Below are positions 17,365 through 25,607 of a stretch of 64,000 bases of DNA, one piece after another. The position numbers and the translations under genes are program-made. The number at the start of each line of letters is the position of its first letter. Position 1 is the first letter of the stretch. Below the pieces are notes generated by a model that worked only from the letters and a program-made list of their open reading frames with translations, had not been told where the DNA came from and made no database searches. The DNA is taken from assembly GCA_942490645.1 (NCBI GenBank), contig CALNXN010000006.1:1-64000 (forward strand). Reading direction: 5' to 3'. Source of the DNA: CALNXN01 sp942490645. Its GTDB lineage: Bacteria; Pseudomonadota; Alphaproteobacteria; Rhodobacterales; Rhodobacteraceae.

Positions 17365-18369
17365 ATGGCACAAGACCCCGAAAAACGCCAAACCTTCAAT
17401 GTGGTCGTGGTCGCGCAAGCCGGGCGGCTGTCCTTCGAGGCGCTGCTTTTTGCGGCCTCACTGCGCCATTTCAGCCCCGCGTTCACAGGCCAGTTTTTTG
17501 TGGCCGAACCGCAACCCGGCCGCTTGTGGGACAAAGACCCGCGCATCACCAACCCGGATATCCGCAACGCGCTGACCGAGCTTGGAGCGCAGATTATTCC
17601 GTTTGATGCCAACCACTTCGGGCAAAATTACCCCAACGGAAACAAAATTGAGCTGCTGCGCGCCCTGCCCGCGAATGAGCCTTTCGTGTTTTTTGACAGT
17701 GACACGCTGATCACCGGGGAATTGACCGATGTGCCGTTTGATTTTGACCGCCCCGGTGCGTCACTGCGGGTGGAGGGAACATGGCCCAAGCCCGAGCTTT
17801 ATGGCCCCGGATATGCCGGGATCTGGAAATCGCTCTATGATCGGTTCGGGCTGGATTTCGACAGCTCGCTCGACCTGAGCCAGCCGGATGAGTACTGGAA
17901 ACGCTATCTCTATTTCAACGCGGGCGCATTTTGGGGTGCCTGCCCGCGAACGTTCGGGGCGCTTTTTGAGCAGTACGCGCTGACCATTCGCGATGACCCG
18001 CCGGTAGAGCTTTGTGCCCAGGTGATGACGCCGTGGCTCGATCAGATTGCCCTGCCTTTGGTGATTCATGCTTTGGGTGGCGGGCGTGACAGTCTGGAGC
18101 CGGGGTGGATCGACGGGGCGGTCAGCTGTCACTACCGTCTGTTCCCGCTGCTCTATGCCCGCGAAAGCGACGCGGTGATCGAGGCGCTCGAAACGGTGGC
18201 GCGCCCGAACCGCGTCAAGAAGCTGCTCAAGGGATACGAGCCGATCAAGCGGACGGTCTATCAGGGGCGTGGTGCCAAGGTGCGTGCGCTCTTTGATCAG
18301 GCCAATTTGCCGCGCCGCGAACAGGCTATTCGCAACCGGATCAAGGCGCATGGGTTCTGGATGCGCTGA
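17365..18369 (+). CDS. Glycosyltransferase-like protein with DSD motif
   Basis: The 334-residue product (start MAQDPEKR) has the layout of a nucleotide-sugar transferase of GT-A fold. It begins with a beta strand, FNVVVVAQAGRLSFEALLF. The metal-binding motif is FVFFDSDTLI at about residues 110-119, and YFNAGAFWG lies further on. No signal peptide or membrane helix is seen, so it is cytoplasmic. Donor and acceptor are unknown. It is divergent from the secreted protein gene and upstream of metY, with no clear operon. Confidence 0.65.
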   Translation: MAQDPEKRQTFNVVVVAQAGRLSFEALLFAASLRHFSPAFTGQFFVAEPQPGRLWDKDPRITNPDIRNALTELGAQIIPFDANHFGQNYPNGNKIELLRALPANEPFVFFDSDTLITGELTDVPFDFDRPGASLRVEGTWPKPELYGPGYAGIWKSLYDRFGLDFDSSLDLSQPDEYWKRYLYFNAGAFWGACPRTFGALFEQYALTIRDDPPVELCAQVMTPWLDQIALPLVIHALGGGRDSLEPGWIDGAVSCHYRLFPLLYARESDAVIEALETVARPNRVKKLLKGYEPIKRTVYQGRGAKVRALFDQANLPRREQAIRNRIKAHGFWMR

Positions 18370-18456
18370 GCACGGGTGCCGCCTGCGCGCTCTCTTGTGG
18401 CCATCCCGGCAATCGCCTAACCATAGCGCCAAAGCATTCCTTCAGGAGGACACCCC

Positions 18457-19749
18457 ATGACCGACGGCCCCACATACGGCTTTGACACGTTGCAAATCCA
18501 TGCCGGCGCACGGCCCGACCCCGCCACCGGCGCGCGGCAGACGCCGATTTATCAGACGACGGCCTATGTATTTCGGGATGCCGATCACGCGGCGGCGCTC
18601 TTCAATTTGCAAGAGGTCGGTTTCATCTATTCGCGGCTGACCAACCCGACTGTGGCCGTGCTGCAAGAACGCATTGCAACGCTGGAGGGCGGCGTGGGGG
18701 CCGTGTGCTGTTCGTCGGGACATGCGGCACAGATCATGGCGCTCTTTCCACTGATGGGTCCGGGCAAAAACATCGTCGCCTCAACCCGGCTTTATGGCGG
18801 GACAGTCACGCAATTCAGCCAGACGATCAAACGCTTTGGCTGGTCCTGCACCTTTGTCGATTTTGATGACCTGGACGCGGTGAAAGCCGCGATTGATGAT
18901 AACACGCGGGCGGTCTTCTGTGAGGCGATCGCCAATCCGGGCGGCTATATTACCGATCTGGATGCGATCTCGAAAATCTCCGATGCGGCGGGCATTCCGC
19001 TGATCGTGGACAACACTTCCGCCACGCCGTACCTGTGCCGCCCCATCGAGCATGGCGCGACGCTGGTGGTTCATTCCACAACGAAATACCTGACCGGAAA
19101 CGGTACGGTGACGGGCGGTTGCGTGGTCGATTCAGGCAAGTTCGACTGGTCGGCCAATGACAAATTCCCCAGCCTGAGCGCGCCCGAGCCCGCCTATCAC
19201 GGGCTGAAATTCCATGAGACCTTCGGACCGCTGGCCTTTACCTTTCACGGGATCGCCATCGGGCTTCGTGATCTGGGCATGACGATGAACCCGCAGGCGG
19301 CGCATTACACGTTGATGGGCACCGAGACCCTGTCGTTGCGGATGCAGCGCCATGTGGAGAACGCCCAGACGGTTGCCGCCTGGTTGGAGAAGGATCCGCG
19401 TGTGGACTATGTGACCTATGCCGGGTTGAAATCGTCGCCGTATTTTCCGCGGGTGAAAAAGATCTGCCCCAAGGGCGCGGGCGGGCTTTTTACCTTTGCG
19501 GTCAAGGGCGGGTATGACGCCTGCGTCAAGCTGGTCAATGCGCTGGAGATCTTCAGCCATGTGGCCAACCTGGGCGACACGCGGTCCCTGATCATCCATT
19601 CGGCGTCGACGACACACCGGCAATTGAGCGCCGAGCAACAGGAAGCGGCAGGTGCCGGGCCCGGTGTGGTGCGCATTTCCATCGGGACCGAGGATGCGGA
19701 TGATCTGATCGCCGATCTGGATCAGGCGTTGAGCAAGGCGACAAGTTAA
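18457..19749 (+). CDS. metY: O-acetylhomoserine sulfhydrylase
   Basis: This PLP enzyme of the Cys/Met metabolism family makes homocysteine from O-acetylhomoserine and sulfide, for methionine synthesis. The 430-residue length fits the MetY branch. The start GFDTLQIHAGARPDPATGAR, the PLP-stacking region CCSSGHAAQIMAL and the PLP lysine in HSTTKYLTGNG (about residue 211) are all present. A clear AGGAGG-type site lies 9 bases before the ATG. A composite hairpin repeat follows the stop. Confidence 0.93.
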   Translation: MTDGPTYGFDTLQIHAGARPDPATGARQTPIYQTTAYVFRDADHAAALFNLQEVGFIYSRLTNPTVAVLQERIATLEGGVGAVCCSSGHAAQIMALFPLMGPGKNIVASTRLYGGTVTQFSQTIKRFGWSCTFVDFDDLDAVKAAIDDNTRAVFCEAIANPGGYITDLDAISKISDAAGIPLIVDNTSATPYLCRPIEHGATLVVHSTTKYLTGNGTVTGGCVVDSGKFDWSANDKFPSLSAPEPAYHGLKFHETFGPLAFTFHGIAIGLRDLGMTMNPQAAHYTLMGTETLSLRMQRHVENAQTVAAWLEKDPRVDYVTYAGLKSSPYFPRVKKICPKGAGGLFTFAVKGGYDACVKLVNALEIFSHVANLGDTRSLIIHSASTTHRQLSAEQQEAAGAGPGVVRISIGTEDADDLIADLDQALSKATS

Positions 19750-19787
19750 GGGCGCCTGAACGACCTCTGGTTTGCACGGCTTGGGTT

Positions 19788-19856
19788 GGGGGCGCTGCCC
19801 CCGCCGCCCCATTCGGGGCTTCTCCCCCGGAGTTTATCTGGAAAGATGAAAGGGGC
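19788..19856. repeat. Composite double-hairpin intergenic repeat, copy 2
   Basis: Lies between the convergent metY and SIMPL genes. GGGGGC/GCCCCC (19788-19802) and CCCC-ATTC-GGGG (19807-19818) are followed by CTCCCCCGGAGTTTATCTGG and AAGATGAAAGG. The order of parts equals the minus strand of the copy at 10831-10895. Likely function: bidirectional terminator or REP-like element. Confidence 0.65.
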
Positions 19857-19861
19857 CGGGA

Positions 19862-20554
19862 TCAGTCGAGGATTTCGAAGACCATCGAGACCTGCGCTTG
19901 GATACCGACCTCTCCGGCCGCGATGGGGACGTCGGCGCTCATGCGGGCGGAGGCCATTTCCATTTGCATTGGCCGCGATGTGCTACCGCTTTCGCTGATG
20001 GATTGGATCGGGCCGAGTGTGACACCTGCCGCTTCGGCCAATTGTGCGGCCCGCGCCATTGCATCGCGTACGGCGGCCTTGCGCGCCTCGGCTTGAAGCG
20101 GGTCAGGATTCTGCAGGCCGAATTGCAGGCCATCAAAGCTGTTGGCGCCATCCTGAACGGAGCGGTCGAGGATCATGCCAAGTGCTGCCAGATCACGCAC
20201 CCTGACCAGCAATGCGTTGCGGGCAACGAAGCCTGTGATTTTAGGAGGCTCGTTGTCGGAATTCCGGCGGTTCGACCAAACCGGTTGCAGCGACAGTCCG
20301 CGCGTTTGCATGTCACGCTCCGCCACGCCCGCTGATTGAAGGCGCGCGATCACTTCGGCCACGGCTTTGGATGTTGCCGCAAGTGCCACGTTGGCTTGTG
20401 GCGCCTCCTGAGTGACGCCCAAAGTGATGGTGGCCATGTCGGGGACCGCGTCAATTGTCGCTGTGCCGTTGACCGAGATCACCCGGTTCGTGTCGGCCAG
20501 TGTGGATTGAGCCATGGTCAGCCAGAGGCCCAGAACGATCAAAAAAATGCGCAT
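19862..20554 (-). CDS. SIMPL (DUF541) periplasmic protein
   Basis: The 230-residue protein starts with a signal peptide (MRIFLIVLGLWLTMAQSTLA) and has the DUF541 features: VISVNGTATIDAVPDMATI and LGVTQEA near the N-terminus, then the helical segment with VIARLQSAGV and the later A-rich helix DAMARAAQLAEAAG. DUF541/SIMPL proteins are periplasmic, and members such as the E. coli YggE protein are linked to oxidative stress. The gene is convergent with metY across a hairpin repeat and divergent from the long membrane protein gene. Confidence 0.9.
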   Translation of the reverse strand: MRIFLIVLGLWLTMAQSTLADTNRVISVNGTATIDAVPDMATITLGVTQEAPQANVALAATSKAVAEVIARLQSAGVAERDMQTRGLSLQPVWSNRRNSDNEPPKITGFVARNALLVRVRDLAALGMILDRSVQDGANSFDGLQFGLQNPDPLQAEARKAAVRDAMARAAQLAEAAGVTLGPIQSISESGSTSRPMQMEMASARMSADVPIAAGEVGIQAQVSMVFEILD

Positions 20555-20720
20555 GCCGCGTCTCCTTTTGCGTGAAGATTAGCGAAGCGCCTTGTCTTTG
20601 AAAAGCGGGGGAAAAATGGCGGGCCTTTTCCTTTCCCTTGCGGGACTGGTGTTGTATTATTGCGCTCAAAGGCTGGCGCGACGCGACTGCGCACCTGACA
20701 GGCTGCAAAAAAGGCGAGGC

Positions 20721-22973
20721 ATGAGGCCAAATTTCACCCTATCGCTTTCCTTTGACGGGATTGCCCTGCTGCACCGTGCGGCGGGGGGATGGCGTATGGT
20801 GGGCGAGGTTCCGCTGACGGCTGACGGTTTGAAATCCGAACTGGCCATGCTGCGCAAGACCGCTGCGGCCTTGGAGCCGGGGGGCGTGCGTTGCAAATTG
20901 CTGATCCCCAACGACCAGATCCGATATCTGACGATTGAGACACCAGACATGGATGCGGCCGCACGGCGCGATGCCGCGATCGAGGCATTGGACGGTGCGA
21001 CGCCCTATGCGGTCGATGATCTGGCGTTTGACATTTCACCCGATGGGGCGCGCACGCATATTGCCGCCGTGGCCTGCGAGACACTGGAGGAGGCGGAAGG
21101 CTTTGCGCATGAGCACCGGTTTCACCCGGTCAGCTTTGTCGCGGCACCCGGGGATCAGCCCTTTCTGGGTGAGCCCTATTTCGGGCCGTCGCGGCACACC
21201 AGCACCCTGCTGGAACCCGGAGAGACGGTAGAGCCCGATGGTGTGGCGGTTGTGGTGATCGGTGAGATTGATACCTCCGTCCGCGAGGGCAAACCCAAAG
21301 CCGCAGCCCCCCAGAGCGACCTGAACGACCCGTTGGCCAAGGCGCTGGCCATGAAAACAGACGCCGCGCGTGATCAGACGCCGCCTCTGGCCGGGGTGTC
21401 TGCCCCCAATGTGCCGTCGCTGGAACCGCCGGTGCCCGGATTTTCGAGCCGCAGGACTGCGCCCGATCTGGAAGGTGCGGACCGTATGGGCGCACCGGGG
21501 TTTGCTGAGGAGGCGGCAGATGAACTGACGCCACCCAAGCGTCGGTTCCAGATTGGCACGCCGGCAACGGCGCCCGCGCCCATTCCACCGGCGCCGTCCG
21601 TCCCGCAGGCCGCGCCTGACACGCGTGTGAACACGGACCCTCCGGACAGCGAGGCCCGGAAATTTGCGATTTATGGCACCCGTGATACGCAAGACGTGGG
21701 CGGCAAACCTCGATTCCTCGGGTTGATCCTGACAGCGGTCTTGCTGGTGTTATTGACCGTTATTGCGGCTTGGGCGACGCTTTTTCTGGATGATGGGGTT
21801 GCAGGGCTCTTTAGCGATCCGGATGAACGGACAGCGTCCGTGCCCGCGCCACAGGACGCGCCAGAACCGCAAGCCCAGGCCGCATTTGTCGATCCGTCGT
21901 TGACCGATGAAGACGCAGCCGTGCTGGATGCCCTGCGCCGCCCGGAGCCAGAGGCGCAGCCGGTCCTTGATCTGAGCGATGATGCATTGGCTGCCAGATA
22001 TGCGGTCACCGGCATTTGGCCCTTGGCCCCCGACGTGCCCTCGCCGCCGCAACTGGTCAGCCTCGATGATCTCTATGTGACCAGCATCGACCCGATCAAC
22101 CTTGTGTTCGATGCGGTCGCCCTGCCCGATGCCGCCCTGCCGCGCGCGGATGTGACCTTGGGTGAGATCCGCTCGCCGATGTCGGCGGATGTGCGGTTTG
22201 ATCTGGATGCCGACGGATTGGTCAGACCCACGCCGGACGGCGCGCTGAGCCCCGACGGCGTGCGTGTCTTTGCGGGACAGCCCCCACGGGTGCCGCCGCA
22301 AACCCTGCGGCGCACCGAACCACAGGCGGCATTGCCGGAGGCCGTCGATCCGCAGCTGGCCGGTTTTCGGCCGCGCACCCGCCCGGCCGGATTGGCCGAA
22401 AGCAACGAACGCGCGACGCTGGGTGGGCTGACGCGCGATGAGTTGGCCGATTACAAACCACGCCTGCGCCCCACGTCGGTGCAGGAAGCCGCCCTCGCCT
22501 CGGCCAGCCTCGTGCCGCAGGACGGCGGCACCTTGGGGACCGATCAAGACACCGCGGACGCGGAAGATGCGCTGGCCGAAGACATTGCCAATGCGGTCGC
22601 CGCCTCGATCCGCCCTGACGCGCGCCCCAGCAATTTCGCGACCATCGTGGAACGGGCCACCCAAGCGCCTGAGCAGGAAACCCGCACCGCCGCCGTGGCG
22701 CCGCAAACGGTGGCCCCGCGCATTCCATCTTCGGCGTCGGTGTCACGCTCGGCCACAGTGCCCAATGCGATCAACTTGCGCCGGGTGAACCTGATCGGCG
22801 TCTATGGCAAACCGTCTGACCGCCGCGCCTTGGTGCGCTTGCCCAACGGGCGCTATCAGAAGGTACAGGTCGGCGACCGGATCGACGGGGGGCGCGTGTC
22901 GGCGATTGGCGACGCGGAACTGCGCTATCAGAAATCGGGCCGCAACGTCGTGCTGAAAATGCCCGACAGCTGA
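20721..22973 (+). CDS. Large single-span protein with GspL/PilM-like and GspC-like ends
   Basis: The 750-residue product starts at MRPNFTLSLSFDG (20721). Residues 1-170 look like the actin-like cytoplasmic part of GspL/PilM (LLIPNDQIRYLTIETP, then EALDGATPYAVDDLAFD). A Pro/Ala-rich linker leads to one membrane helix at about residues 331-353. A long periplasmic low-complexity part follows, with repeated RPR/LRPT-type motifs (GFRPRTRPAGLAE, DYKPRLRPTSV). The end (about residues 688-748) resembles the GspC/PilP homology region: LIGVYGKPSDRRALVRL and KVQVGDRIDGGRVS. No other secretion or pilus genes are near. The homologies are inferred from pattern. Confidence 0.7.
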   Translation: MRPNFTLSLSFDGIALLHRAAGGWRMVGEVPLTADGLKSELAMLRKTAAALEPGGVRCKLLIPNDQIRYLTIETPDMDAAARRDAAIEALDGATPYAVDDLAFDISPDGARTHIAAVACETLEEAEGFAHEHRFHPVSFVAAPGDQPFLGEPYFGPSRHTSTLLEPGETVEPDGVAVVVIGEIDTSVREGKPKAAAPQSDLNDPLAKALAMKTDAARDQTPPLAGVSAPNVPSLEPPVPGFSSRRTAPDLEGADRMGAPGFAEEAADELTPPKRRFQIGTPATAPAPIPPAPSVPQAAPDTRVNTDPPDSEARKFAIYGTRDTQDVGGKPRFLGLILTAVLLVLLTVIAAWATLFLDDGVAGLFSDPDERTASVPAPQDAPEPQAQAAFVDPSLTDEDAAVLDALRRPEPEAQPVLDLSDDALAARYAVTGIWPLAPDVPSPPQLVSLDDLYVTSIDPINLVFDAVALPDAALPRADVTLGEIRSPMSADVRFDLDADGLVRPTPDGALSPDGVRVFAGQPPRVPPQTLRRTEPQAALPEAVDPQLAGFRPRTRPAGLAESNERATLGGLTRDELADYKPRLRPTSVQEAALASASLVPQDGGTLGTDQDTADAEDALAEDIANAVAASIRPDARPSNFATIVERATQAPEQETRTAAVAPQTVAPRIPSSASVSRSATVPNAINLRRVNLIGVYGKPSDRRALVRLPNGRYQKVQVGDRIDGGRVSAIGDAELRYQKSGRNVVLKMPDS

Positions 22974-23057
22974 GGGCTGCTGCTATTGCGCTGATGCACC
23001 TGCGTGGTGACCATGGCGCGCCCAAAGAATTCCGCATTTGGTATGTAGTTTCGGCGC

Positions 23058-23858
23058 ATGAACACGCAACTTCGACCGCCGATTGACAAGTTACTGCGCG
23101 GCGTGTCCACGGGCCATGTAGAAACGGTGCGGGACGCGTGGCGGCTGCTGTTGCTGGACCCTGTCGCCTCGACAGAAGCTGCGCGGTCGAAATTGGCAGG
23201 CGCGTCATGGGCCGAGAACCCACGCGGGCCGCTGGGGCAATACCTTGGTGTTTTGTTGTCGCTTCTGGATGAGTTGGACCCTGCGGCGTTTCGGACGGAG
23301 GTTGAACGATTGCAGCGCGCGAAGCTGCATCCGATGCACCACAAAACCGTTGAGATGATGGCGCGCCGTGCTTTTGATGCGCCTGCGACCTTTGTCCGAG
23401 AGTCGGTCCCGGTTTTTGTAGCACCCGACATTGCGCAACAAGACGTTGTTGTCGCCAATATCGAAAAATGGAGCCAGACCAATGGCCTGTCGCTAAATGG
23501 AGTTACCCGGATTGATGTCATCGCGCGGCAGACGGACATGGATTACCTTGGGCGCTACAACCTGTTCTTTTCCGGCATCATCCTGACATGGCCTGCGGAT
23601 CGACCGCGTAGATTGCGATTGTTGTATCAAAGGCTGCGCGCGGAGTTCACCTTTTACCACGAGGTCGGGCACCACGTGTCAGGGCATGTTGAAGGCGGCT
23701 CGGTTGCGGAGCAGGAGGACGAAGCCGACGCCTATGCCAGCCGCATGATGTATCGGGCGCACCCCATCCTCTTGGGAACGGCGCGCGCCGCTTTGTTGCC
23801 ATTCAAGCCTTTGATCAAGACGCTGGTTGCCCGCGCCGAGGCGCGCAACGGCGGCTGA
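23058..23858 (+). CDS. Putative zinc metallopeptidase (HExxH)
   Basis: The 266-residue protein has FYHEVGHHVSGH at about residues 198-209, a gluzincin-type HExxH, followed about 20 residues later by an acidic segment EQEDEADAYASRMM that could supply the third ligand. This recalls the ImmA/IrrE-type domain. The N-terminal 100 residues are helical and unfamiliar. No signal peptide or helix-turn-helix is seen. It stands alone, downstream of the GspL/GspC-like gene and convergent to hppD. Substrate unknown. Confidence 0.7.
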   Translation: MNTQLRPPIDKLLRGVSTGHVETVRDAWRLLLLDPVASTEAARSKLAGASWAENPRGPLGQYLGVLLSLLDELDPAAFRTEVERLQRAKLHPMHHKTVEMMARRAFDAPATFVRESVPVFVAPDIAQQDVVVANIEKWSQTNGLSLNGVTRIDVIARQTDMDYLGRYNLFFSGIILTWPADRPRRLRLLYQRLRAEFTFYHEVGHHVSGHVEGGSVAEQEDEADAYASRMMYRAHPILLGTARAALLPFKPLIKTLVARAEARNGG

Positions 23859-23866
23859 CTGGCCCT

Positions 23867-24961
23867 CTATTCGGCGGCCAACTCGCCGCTGTCGATCTGC
23901 TCTTGTTCGATGCTTTCAAAGAGCGCCTTGAAGTTGCCCTCGCCAAAGCCGTCGTCACCCTTGCGCTGAATGAACTCGAAAAAGATCGGGCCGATCACGG
24001 TTTTCGAGAAGATCTGCAAGAGGATCCTTGTCTCGCCACCATCCACCACGCCTTCGCCGTCGATCAGGATACCGTGCTTTTTCATCCGGTCGATGGGTTC
24101 ATCATGGCCCTGCACGCGGGTCTTGCTGAGCGTGTAATAGGTTTCGGGCGGGCCGGGCATGAACTTGAGGCCCCGCGCGGCAATCGCGTCGGTACTGTCG
24201 TAGATGTCGCTGCTGCCCACGGCGATGTGCTGGATGCCCTCACCCTTGTATTTCTTGAGGTAGGCGACGATCTGGCCAGTCTCCCCGCGGTCTTCGTTGA
24301 TCGGGATACGGATGCGCCCGCACGGCGAGGTCAACGCGCGGCTCAGAAGACCTGTGAACTTGCCCTCGATGTCGAAAAAGCGGATTTCCTTGAAATTGAA
24401 CAAGTCCCCATAAAAGCGGAACCATGTGTCCATGTTGCCCTTGTGGACGTTGTGCGTGAGGTGATCGAGGTAATAGAACCCCACACCCTCGGGCTTGGAC
24501 TGGGCGATCCAGTCATATTCCCAGTTGTAAGGGCTGGTGTCGTAATATTGGTCCACGAAATACAAAAGCGATCCGCCAATCCCCATGATCGCGGGTACAT
24601 CCAGCGCCTTGCCGTCGCCGGTGTAGGGCGTGGCCCCTTTGGCGACCGCATGATCAAAGGCCACCTGCGCATCCACCACGCGCCAGCCCATGGACGGGGC
24701 GCAGGGTCCGTGTTCGTCGACAAACCGGGCTGCAAAGCTCTCGGGATCGGCGTTCAGGATGTAGGTGATATCGCCTTGCTGCCACAGCTCGATCTGCTTG
24801 GTCTTGTGGTTGGCCACATGGGTGTAGCCCATGCGCGCAAAAAGATCGCGCAATTCCTGCGGGTCGGGATGCGCAAATTCGACAAACTCGAACCCGTCGG
24901 TGCCGGCGGGGTTCTCTGCGGTGATTTTGGATTTGGGGGCATCGTGTGGAAAAGGACCCAT
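23867..24961 (-). CDS. hppD: 4-Hydroxyphenylpyruvate dioxygenase
   Basis: Converts 4-hydroxyphenylpyruvate to homogentisate in tyrosine breakdown; a non-haem Fe(II) enzyme. Starting at MGPFPHDAPKSK (24961) gives 364 residues, the usual size. The three iron ligands are visible: His in YLDHLTHNVHKG, His in GIQHIAVGS and Glu in FFEFIQRKGDDGFGEGN. An Lrp/AsnC-type regulator gene is divergent, 163 bases away, and may control it. Homogentisate dioxygenase and later steps are not in the window. Confidence 0.95.
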   Translation of the reverse strand: MGPFPHDAPKSKITAENPAGTDGFEFVEFAHPDPQELRDLFARMGYTHVANHKTKQIELWQQGDITYILNADPESFAARFVDEHGPCAPSMGWRVVDAQVAFDHAVAKGATPYTGDGKALDVPAIMGIGGSLLYFVDQYYDTSPYNWEYDWIAQSKPEGVGFYYLDHLTHNVHKGNMDTWFRFYGDLFNFKEIRFFDIEGKFTGLLSRALTSPCGRIRIPINEDRGETGQIVAYLKKYKGEGIQHIAVGSSDIYDSTDAIAARGLKFMPGPPETYYTLSKTRVQGHDEPIDRMKKHGILIDGEGVVDGGETRILLQIFSKTVIGPIFFEFIQRKGDDGFGEGNFKALFESIEQEQIDSGELAAE

Positions 24962-25124
24962 GAGCGGCGCTCCTCTTGTTGGGGTGGCAATGCGTGGCAT
25001 GTGATGAATTAAGCGGCAGCATAGGGCCAAGACCGTGCATATGTTGCGCATAATTGATCCCAAGGGTGGCTATTTGCGCGCGTTTCTCGCATTATCACAC
25101 CATAATTCGCGAAAGTTACGCACC

Positions 25125-25580
25125 ATGCTGGATAAGACCGACTCGCGCCTGCTTGCCGCGCTGCAAAAAAATGCCCATCTGACCGCACAGGAGCTGGGCG
25201 AAATGCTGCATCTGTCGCCCTCGCAAGCCGGGCGCCGACGTCAACGGCTGGAGGCCGAAGGGTTCATCCAAAGCTACACCGCGCGGCTGGACGCCACCCG
25301 TTTGGGGCTGAATGTGCAGGGTTTTATTCAGGTGCATCTGGGCACGCATGGGCCAGAGCACTCGTCCAGCTTTGCGCGCCTGCTCGACACCCGACCCGAA
25401 ATTACCAGCGCATGGACAATGACGGGCGATGCGGATTATCTTTTGCGTGTTTACTGCACCGATTTGCCTGCTCTCAACACCCTGATTCACGAGGTTTTGC
25501 TGCCCCACCCTGCAGTGGCACGGGTGCACAGCCAGATCGTGATGGACCAGCTCAAACGCGATGGCCCCTTGCCGACCTGA
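25125..25580 (+). CDS. Lrp/AsnC family transcriptional regulator
   Basis: The 151-residue product has an N-terminal helix-turn-helix (MLDKTDSRLLAALQKN, then LHLSPSQAGRRRQRLEAEG) and a C-terminal RAM domain with MTGDADYLLRVYC and VHSQIVMDQLK. Start 25125 fits the family; an upstream frame would add 30 residues of no homology. Divergent from hppD, it is a good candidate for its local regulator, perhaps sensing tyrosine or phenylalanine, which is inference from position. The antiporter gene follows after 27 bases. Confidence 0.9.
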   Translation: MLDKTDSRLLAALQKNAHLTAQELGEMLHLSPSQAGRRRQRLEAEGFIQSYTARLDATRLGLNVQGFIQVHLGTHGPEHSSSFARLLDTRPEITSAWTMTGDADYLLRVYCTDLPALNTLIHEVLLPHPAVARVHSQIVMDQLKRDGPLPT

Positions 25581-25607
25581 CCCGGCGCAACAAAAAGAAA
25601 GCATCCC

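Noticed and set aside
18370..18456. Possible SAM-type riboswitch before metY
   Set aside because: A GCGCCAAAGCA stretch recalls part of SAM-II, but the other conserved parts are missing and only 87 bases are available.
23903..25012. A 369-codon plus-strand frame opposite hppD
   Set aside because: Antisense to hppD, whose iron ligands are all visible.
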